DNA from: Selaginella moellendorffii
Taxonomy: Eukaryota; Streptophyta; Lycopodiopsida; Selaginellales; Selaginellaceae
Assembly: GCF_000143415.4 (NCBI RefSeq)
Contig: NW_003314264.1
Coordinates: 4,215,229-4,279,228 of the forward strand
Direction: 5' to 3'
Length of the DNA stretch: 64,000 bases
Shown one piece after another: positions 58,823-64,000 of the stretch (position 1 is the first letter of the stretch; the number at the start of each line of letters is the position of its first letter). Made by a program: the position numbers and the translations under genes. The notes under the pieces were generated by a model. That model did no database searches. It was not told the DNA's origin and saw only the letters and a list, made by a program, of their open reading frames with translations.

Positions 58823-58950
58823 TTTACAGCTCAAGATATGCTCCTATTCTTGTTGGGATGGTTCAAAAAGTTTCCAGAGTTTAAAAGTTCCAACCTCTAC
58901 ATCATTGGCGAGAGCTATGTAGGTTTGATCTTTTATGCCTTGAGACTGCT
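58823..58950 (+). pseudogene. Serine carboxypeptidase-like (SCPL) exon fragment
   Basis: Translation gives [20 protein letters not shown] followed by [13 protein letters not shown]. This is the block around the nucleophile in S10 carboxypeptidases (usual form AxDxxxFLxxWFxxFPEYKxxxFYIxGESYAG), with the serine of GESY kept. No neighbouring exons are seen; it ends in a stop after LRLL. Confidence 0.85.
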
Positions 58951-59269
58951 GTAAGGGGTGGTAGGAGTTTTGCCTATGTTGGGTGATGGTTAGTTAGTCA
59001 CTAGAGGGCCCTCCTCTACTCCCGTGACTCCTTGTTTCCCAGAAGAATTGCTCCAATCCTCATGAGTCTTTGTGTCTAGACCATTGTACCATTGCAAAGT
59101 TGTGCCCTACAAATATGTAGGAAACTCCCGCAAACAACATGCATCATCCCAAAAATGATAGGAAGCAAGTGTTAATCGCATGATGGCTACAAGGGAGAAC
59201 ATAAGAGAAAAAATAGTTTACTTCTAGCTTTCTCATCTCTACAGAGACAAGCTTACTTGATTTTATCTT

Positions 59270-59357
59270 CTCCAGTTGTGATGAAGAAATCATCACTATG
59301 CATGCTCCACACCCTCCTTCTCCACATCCCAATTTTGTTCCAGTCAAGCTGAGCCCT
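59270..59357 (-). pseudogene. Xanthine dehydrogenase exon fragment (2Fe-2S region)
   Basis: Minus strand reads LTGTKLGCGEGGCGACIVMI followed by SSSQLEK. This is the N-terminal [2Fe-2S] cluster signature of xanthine dehydrogenase / aldehyde oxidase, with three cluster cysteines visible. A TTTCAG acceptor-like site lies just upstream, so it is probably a single copied exon. No other part of the gene is in the window. Confidence 0.85.
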
Positions 59358-59569
59358 GAAAATAATTACAACTTATTATTTAATTTAATAATGCACAAAC
59401 CATTCAACCTAACATTGGCAAAAGCTCAAAATAACTCAAGGACTATTGTCAATATTCTATCCAATCCAGAATGCACAATGGCTTTTACCACTTATAATTA
59501 TGTCTAAGAAAAATGGCAAGCCATGACTAAGCGGCCACAGTCAAACAGCCACAATGAATCTCACAGCGT

Positions 59570-59710
59570 CACAATAGCCATAGCCAATGCCATCCAACAG
59601 CCAGCAGCCATGACCAATGCTATCTAGTGGCCAGCAGCTATGACCAATGCCATCCAAGGGCCAGTGGTGCTATGGCCAAGGCCATAGTGCCATAGCTAGG
59701 GCTGTGGCCA
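59570..59710 (+). repeat. Minisatellite, about 30-bp unit
   Basis: Three to four imperfect copies of a unit like ATGCCATCCAA.AGCCAGCA followed by GC.ATGACCA. Confidence 0.65.
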
Positions 59711-60602
59711 GAACTATGGCCAATACACACTATTGCAAACCTATAGCCATGAAGTTACACTTAATTGATCTAGTTACGGAACGAATCTGATGATTTGAAG
59801 AGGCCAATTTGGCGCCTTGCCAAAGTGTGATATCGTCTCATGATAATGTTATATTAGAACAAAAGAGAAAGTCTGTGTTTGATCAAGTGGAAAAAAAAAA
59901 AGGAGAAGACTTCTTACCTTGTATCAAAAGAATGTTAAACTTTAACACTAAACCGGACCAGATAACAGTCCCAGCACTATCATGCTCTTTCACAGGAAAC
60001 ACCTCTCCAGTGAATCAAGCTGGACATGAGGAACTGCACCGTCTGGAGTCCCAGACAGCACCCAAATGCATAGTCCCATCCAAGGACTTTCCCAAGAAGC
60101 TCTCCGGCATGAACTTCAGTGGCTTGTCAATACCATGACGTCCACATCTAATCTGCCTTGGTGGGTTAGATCAATCCTGGTAGACCTGTTGGAAGTAAGG
60201 TCAGCGTTGCTGCCACCTTCCTCCTTCCTCCACCCTGGCTGCCATCATCTCTAATTGATTGTAGTACTCACCAATCTTCATACAAGTCAGATAGCCATTC
60301 TCGTTGTTAGCTTCATGTGAAGTGTGAGGAAGTGGGTACACATTTGGAATAGACCCATTCATTGGACTATGTGTTCTTCGGGATGATTTGGTTGAGATCA
60401 ACTTTGATTAGTGTTTTGAATTCAAGGTATGCCTTGAGAATTTGAGCTTCTTGGTAATAGATGATTCCTGTTTATTTCTTGACTGGGAAAGTAAGTGTTT
60501 AGTCATGCTAAAGTATCATTCTGCTGAAAAAACTGTTAGCCATGGTAGGATCTTTAGGTCAAGACCAGCAGCCACAACAGTCTGGCTCATGCCCTTTTAC
60601 AG
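59711..60602. other. No recognised gene
   Basis: An open frame at 59809-60138 (about 109 codons, containing KRKSVFDQVEKKKGEDFLPC) matches no family I know. It starts beside transposon debris and I do not call it a gene. Confidence 0.35.
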
Positions 60603-60687
60603 TGGGTTAAAAAAAGATATCATTGAGAGAGATGAAACTATTGGTGAAAAAGAAAAATGAATATATGAGTTAAAACGGAAAATGCAG
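60603..60687 (+). pseudogene. CFAP57/WDR65 exon fragment with nonsense codon
   Basis: Reads GLKKDIIERDETIGEKEK, a TGA at 60658-60660, then IYELKRKMQ and a GTAAGA donor-like site. The coiled-coil block LKKxIxERDETIxxKEKRIYxLKKKNQ is characteristic of CFAP57 (WDR65), a ciliary/flagellar axoneme protein. The stop falls where Arg is expected and is one transition (CGA to TGA) away. The rest of the gene is not present. Confidence 0.65.
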
Positions 60688-61017
60688 GTAAGAGAATGTT
60701 TAAAGGAATTCAGATATTAATTGTATTATTGTGTCAATTATTTTTTTGTTTTCTAGGATCTTCTCTTCAAATCGTTGTGTATTCAAGTAATGCCTCTAAC
60801 GTACCATGTACCACTGCTGCCCCAGTGGCAGATGCTGGAGGATTACTGTGTGCCAATCCTTTGAGATGGAGTGAAAGTGGCAAAGTGAGGGGATTGGGAG
60901 GAGAGTGATGAGGTGGTGTTGGAATAGTACTGGGCTGGGTAGGGATCCATCTTTATTAGTCCTTCAAAGAGAAAAAAGGCAAAGAGAAAAGAAAAAAAAT
61001 GTGGTTTCTCTCAGATC

Positions 61018-61143
61018 CCAAGAGTTGATTACTCTGAAACTTATAGCCCTGTTGTAAAGCTGATGACAATTTGTGTTTTGATTTGCCTTGCAGCTGAGCT
61101 CGACCTGGAGCTCCATCAACTTGATGTGAAAACTGCTTTCCTA
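61018..61143 (+). pseudogene. Ty1/copia reverse transcriptase fragment
   Basis: Reads PRVDYSETYSPVVKLMTICV then LICLAAELDLELHQLDVKTA FL. This matches the copia RT start (IDYxETFSPVVKxxTIRxLLAxAAxxxLxLHQxDVKTAFL). The frame is lost right after, before the catalytic YVDD. Confidence 0.9.
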
Positions 61144-61480
61144 ACCAGTGTAAATCAAAGCACTTGGCAGTGCACTAGTGAAGATTTTAAGACAAGTGCA
61201 CTGGCCCCCTTCAATGATATACTAGCCACTAGGTCGCCATGGTGACAACACAAGACTAGTGACCCTCTGAGTACCTCCTCAAGAACTAGCCATGGAGCGA
61301 GAACCATGTGGGATCCCCTCCGCGAGCAAACCAACTCGTCCATCACAGCCCGGGACAATGTCTCAGCACAGCAAAGTTTGCACAGTGGATGGACATGGAA
61401 AGGATGATGGGTGCATTTTTGGAACTAGTGGCAGGGATGTGCTGCCACAGAGGTCCCCAGGTCGAGTAACTTGGATATTT

Positions 61481-61903
61481 TATTCCCCATCGTCCCCTAG
61501 GGACCACCTCTTGAAGCAAAGTACATCATAGACCCCTCACTTAACCCAAACAGTGTCGGTGAGGGGAAGTCAAGAGCGCACTCTCTAGTGAAACTCTAGC
61601 GAAACTCTCATGCGAAACTCACTCGAGCACGAGGATCTGGTGCCACTCATGGATCACTCACCTCCCAGGTGACTCCTATAGTGGGTGGCTTTAGTTTCAC
61701 AGTGGAGTCACCCGGGAGGCAAGGCAAGTGGTCCACAAGCAGCACCAGATCATCGTGCTTGAGTGAGTTTCACATGTGAGTTTTGCTAGAGTTCCTAGAG
61801 AGTGCACTCTCGACTGCCCCTCACCGACACCATTTGGGTTATGTGAGGGGTCTATCTTGTACTTTTGCTTCACATGGTGGTCCCAGGAGGACAATGGGGA
61901 AAT
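61481..61903. repeat. Long inverted repeat, about 200-bp arms
   Basis: The left arm (about 61481-61676) pairs with the reverse complement of the right arm (about 61701-61903) at an estimated 80-85%. Shared blocks include GGGACCACC, GAAGCAAA.GTACA, TAGACCCCTCAC, GTGTCGGTGAGGGG, GCACTCTCTAG and AGTGGGTGGCTTTAGTTTCAC at the turn. Only about 25 nt separate the arms, so a transcript would fold into one long hairpin. It may be a foldback transposon or an inverted duplication. Confidence 0.85.
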
Positions 61904-62616
61904 GGAAATACCAGCTACTCGATGATGTTGTTGTGGCCTTCACTGTTATTCCAACTTACAGAATTGCCAGCGGCCAGCTGCTGACATCAAGGAACTCCAC
62001 ATGATTCTTGGATCTCTACACCTTTACTAGCCAGCAAAGGAAGGAGGTCTCGCACTGCCACCGCAGCCAAGTTCTTGGGCATCTCATGATTAGGCCATGA
62101 TTTTGTATATAATCGGTATTAACTGTAGGATTAACTTAGGGGACCAAAGGATTTGCTAAAGAGGAGGCTTTGCTTGAGGGGTGACCGCTCTCTTAGCCGT
62201 ATGGATCCCCTTGTAATCAAAATAGGGCCGCTCTGGTGGACTGCACGCTGACATCTCCATAAGAGAAGAGCGCTATGACGGTCTGTCAGGGCTGGCCTGC
62301 AAATCTTAACAGCTAAAGAAGGATGTTTACTTAGCTCTTCTCAGGTCCCATCCTTTGCATTTGGCTGCCCTACGAAGTCCTGGAAGCGTCCATTGATGAG
62401 CTTCATGGTTTCTTAATTAATTTTCTTATGATATTATGTTATCCAACTCTAATATATAACACTCTACTCTACACTTTTAGTGCTTATAAGTTTATTTGAG
62501 GTATGAAGATGAGGCTCACTGCTGACTTGCTTGCAAATGTGTCTCTCAAGGTTAATCAAAATATAATATAGAAAATAAGATATGAATCAAGTATAGCACC
62601 AACCTCAAACTCTGGT
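61904..62616. other. Gene-free DNA
   Basis: No motif recognised; may include 3' flanking sequence of the GST remnant. Confidence 0.4.
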
Positions 62617-62971
62617 TCACCAACAATAACTGTAGGAGAAGGAGTTGGAGGAATACAAGCAAGATCTGCAAGGGACAGCTTTGCAGTGGTATAATGGTCT
62701 GGATATGGAGACTTGTGAGGATTGGAGTGTCCTTCTGGGAGTTTTCAAACTGTAGTACTTGACAAATTCACAAACCTTGTCTGCGCTTGGAGTGGATTTC
62801 TTGATCGCATCCATGGAATTCACAGCGTCAATCCACTTGTAGAGATTAGGCCACTCTTCCCGGCCTAGAAGCTCGAATCCTCCCACCTTCTGGTACCCTT
62901 TGAACCAGCAGATGAATAGAGCCAGTGCAACATCCACAAAGTTCATGGCGTCACCACCGAAGACTTGCCTA
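62617..62971 (-). pseudogene. Tau-type glutathione S-transferase, C-terminal exon cut by a retrotransposon
   Basis: Minus strand reads RQVFGGDAMNFVDVALALFI, then CWFKGYQKVGGFELLGREEW, PNLYKWIDAVNSMDAIKKST and PSADKVCEFVKYYSLK. This is the helical C-terminal domain of plant tau GSTs (FGGDxxxxVDxALxPF, FPxLxxWxxxxxxxxxVKxxLPxxxKVxEFV). Similarity begins exactly at the edge of the adjacent LTR (62972). The thioredoxin-like N-terminal half must lie on the other side of that element, outside the window. The normal C-terminus is followed by about 40 unrelated residues before a stop. Confidence 0.85.
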
Positions 62972-63334
62972 TGTCAAGACCCCCAACAAGATCAAGACTG
63001 GAAAATGCAAAAGACAAAGAGAAAAGCTAGTGAAAATGAAAAAAAGGCCTTAGATTGGCATTGATTCAGATTGTGGGAAAATGAAACAAGGCTCACCTAT
63101 ATATACTATAGGTTGATGAAGCTCCACCACTCTTGGATCGAGGACATCTTAAATATAATTGAGGTCGAGAAGGTGCCACATCATCATCAGGAATGTGGCT
63201 CGAGACTTAGGAATCATACTAGAAATCGAGAGTCAGGAATAGGGAAGTGTCTCGAGAGTCAGGAATGTGATCTATAAGTCAGGAATCCAGCGAGAGTCAG
63301 GAATGTGGCAAGAATTGGGGGATTCCTGACAACA
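62972..63334 (-). repeat. 3' LTR of the chromovirus
   Basis: About 363 bp, TGTTGTCAGG ... CTTGACA on the minus strand. It contains a TATATA-type box near 63097-63110 and four to five copies of an AGTCAGGAAT word between 63218 and 63304. The distal end is set by where GST similarity begins. Confidence 0.7.
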
Positions 63335-63342
63335 CCCCTTCC

Positions 63343-63999
63343 TCAAGAACGAGTGGAATGAGGATGTGAATGAGAACGAAGAGGAGGATGAGATGGGTGG
63401 CGAGGGATGGGAGATGGAGAAAAAGAATGAGGACTGAGACGAGAAGGATAGCGGTGGTAGAAGTCCTGAACAAGGTCAGGAGAATGAATCAGGTTGTTTG
63501 CAGGTTCCCAAGTGTGTTTTTCAGGTTCATAACCCTTCCAATCGACCAGATAGTAGAGTTTAGACCGTGAGATCTTGGAATTAAGGATGTCCTGAACCTC
63601 GTTCTCAGACCCATTCTCGAGCTGCACTGGTGGAGACGGAGGAATGAACCGATTTGGAATAGAATTGGGAATATAAGGCTCAAGGAGAGAGGAGTGAAAA
63701 ACAGGGTGAATTTGATATAAGGAGGGAAGTGCAAGGTGATAAGTGACAGGATTAATGATAGCAGTGATAAGGAAAGGACCGTGGCATTTGAAATCGAGTT
63801 TGGGACATGGCTTGGTGGTGGAGATATTTTGCCTGAGGAGCCAGACTTTTTCCCCGATATTGTAAAGGGGACAATCCTGACGATGGACATTGGCAAATGT
63901 TTTGTGAGATTCCTGAGCACGATAGAGGTGGAAGGAGATGGAGTTGTGGATTTCCTGGAGGTTGGAGACAAATGCCTCAGAGCGGGGATTTGAACGAGA
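63343..63999 (-). CDS. Chromovirus pol C-terminus: integrase tail plus chromodomain
   Basis: An open frame of 218 codons runs in from the window edge and ends at TGA 63343-63345, overlapping the polypurine tract. The first part is the end of the integrase: FVSNLQEIHNSISFHLYRAQ, then GEKVWLL (GPY/F-like module), KLDFKCHGPFLITAIINPVT and YHLALPSLYQIHPVFHSSLL. The chromodomain follows: VQDILNSKISRSKLYYLVDW, KGYEPEKHTWEPANNL, PDLVQDFYHRYP, with the aromatic residues that bind methyl-lysine (Y-x-V-x-W and TWEP). A Pro/Ser/His-rich tail ends the protein. Chromodomains steer such elements to heterochromatin. No stops or frameshifts are seen. Confidence 0.9.
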   Translation of the reverse strand, partial: SRSNPRSEAFVSNLQEIHNSISFHLYRAQESHKTFANVHRQDCPLYNIGEKVWLLRQNISTTKPCPKLDFKCHGPFLITAIINPVTYHLALPSLYQIHPVFHSSLLEPYIPNSIPNRFIPPSPPVQLENGSENEVQDILNSKISRSKLYYLVDWKGYEPEKHTWEPANNLIHSPDLVQDFYHRYPSRLSPHSFSPSPIPRHPSHPPLRSHSHPHSTRS

Positions 64000-64000
64000 G

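Larger units (their letters stand above)
49708..59200. mobile_element. Gypsy relic B, split by the LARD insertion
   Basis: Bases 49708-49876 match the LTR of element A, and 49877-49968 match the sequence just inside that LTR (for example GGGTTGGGATCT and AGGCATTA). The match resumes directly at 57561 (GTGGT.TTAGTT.TTCCT.ATCT, then TTTCAATTG.TG) on the far side of the younger element. A further match to the gag side of element A occurs at about 59045-59190 (CTCATGAGT, CCATTGTACCA, ATCATCCC). The middle has diverged or been replaced by gene fragments. No second LTR was found. Confidence 0.7.
62972..64000 (-). mobile_element. Chromodomain Ty3/gypsy element (chromovirus), 3' end only
   Basis: Contains, on the minus strand, the pol C-terminus, a polypurine tract (TTGAGGAAGGGG, 63335-63346) and the 3' LTR. 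The rest continues past the window edge. The open pol frame and clean ends suggest a fairly young insertion. It lies in the GST gene; the 5 bases next to the LTR (GCCTA, 62967-62971) should be the target duplication. Confidence 0.88.

Noticed and set aside
59809-60138. Open frame of 109 codons with a KRKSVFDQVEKKKGEDFLPC stretch
   Set aside because: No family recognised, no splice context, and surrounded by transposon debris; more likely chance or unidentified pseudogene.

Overview
The window is nuclear DNA of a land plant. The genes have many very short introns (about 45-80 nt), GT-AG splice sites and plant-only families (MLO, BAHD acyltransferase, PLS-type PPR, RLCK VII kinase, NPH3-type BTB, TRM/LONGIFOLIA). 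A relic exon of a flagellar protein, CFAP57, points to a plant with swimming sperm. Compact genes, many PPR genes and a 946-base N gap in a draft scaffold make a lycophyte such as Selaginella my best guess. That identification is inference; no database was searched.

Bases 1-26.6 kb are a gene-dense arm. In order they hold: the 3' end of a BPA1-like RRM protein; a mitochondrial-type AAA ATPase; ABCF5; a PLP-dependent MOCOS-like protein; RPB10, divergent from a SELT-like protein with only 56 bp between the start codons; an NPH3-like BTB protein; an MLO protein with an unusual tail; a PPR protein; a BAHD acyltransferase; an assembly gap; then a 2-oxoglutarate dioxygenase and a second PPR on the minus strand, separated by 28 bp. 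From 26.6 to 30.6 kb the DNA is AT-rich with broken gene pieces (NDUFAF6 C-terminus, LRR protein, ECA-type calcium pump). From 30.7 to 40.0 kb there is a second gene cluster: NDUFAF6, an RLCK VII kinase, complex I subunit NDUFB2, a ZC3H15/DFRP1-like zinc-finger protein, mitoribosomal mS38 and a TRM-like protein. Several of these are organelle or translation genes with telo-box motifs upstream.

From about 41 kb to the end the window is transposon territory. It contains a small hairpin element, a Ty3/gypsy relic with short LTRs that has lost protease, RT and RNase H, a decayed copia relic, and a second gypsy relic split by a young element. That element (49974-57560) has 1.64 and 1.82 kb LTRs, a perfect TGTAG target duplication, a primer-binding site and a polypurine tract, but no coding capacity, so it is a LARD-type non-autonomous retrotransposon. 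Downstream lie exon-sized relics of a serine carboxypeptidase, xanthine dehydrogenase, CFAP57, a copia RT and a GST, plus a roughly 420-bp inverted repeat. The window ends inside a chromodomain gypsy element that has cut the GST exon.

The most unusual signal is in the LARD element. Its 4.1-kb interior, and the non-repetitive part of its LTRs, read as a nearly unbroken series of short perfect hairpins (stems 5-9 bp, loops 3-12 nt), roughly one every 25-35 nt. A run at 54092-54242 includes two T-arm-like hairpins with tRNA-type T-loops. I know of no described element built this way. The LTR copies differ at only about six positions outside their tandem repeats, so the structure belongs to a recently mobile element.
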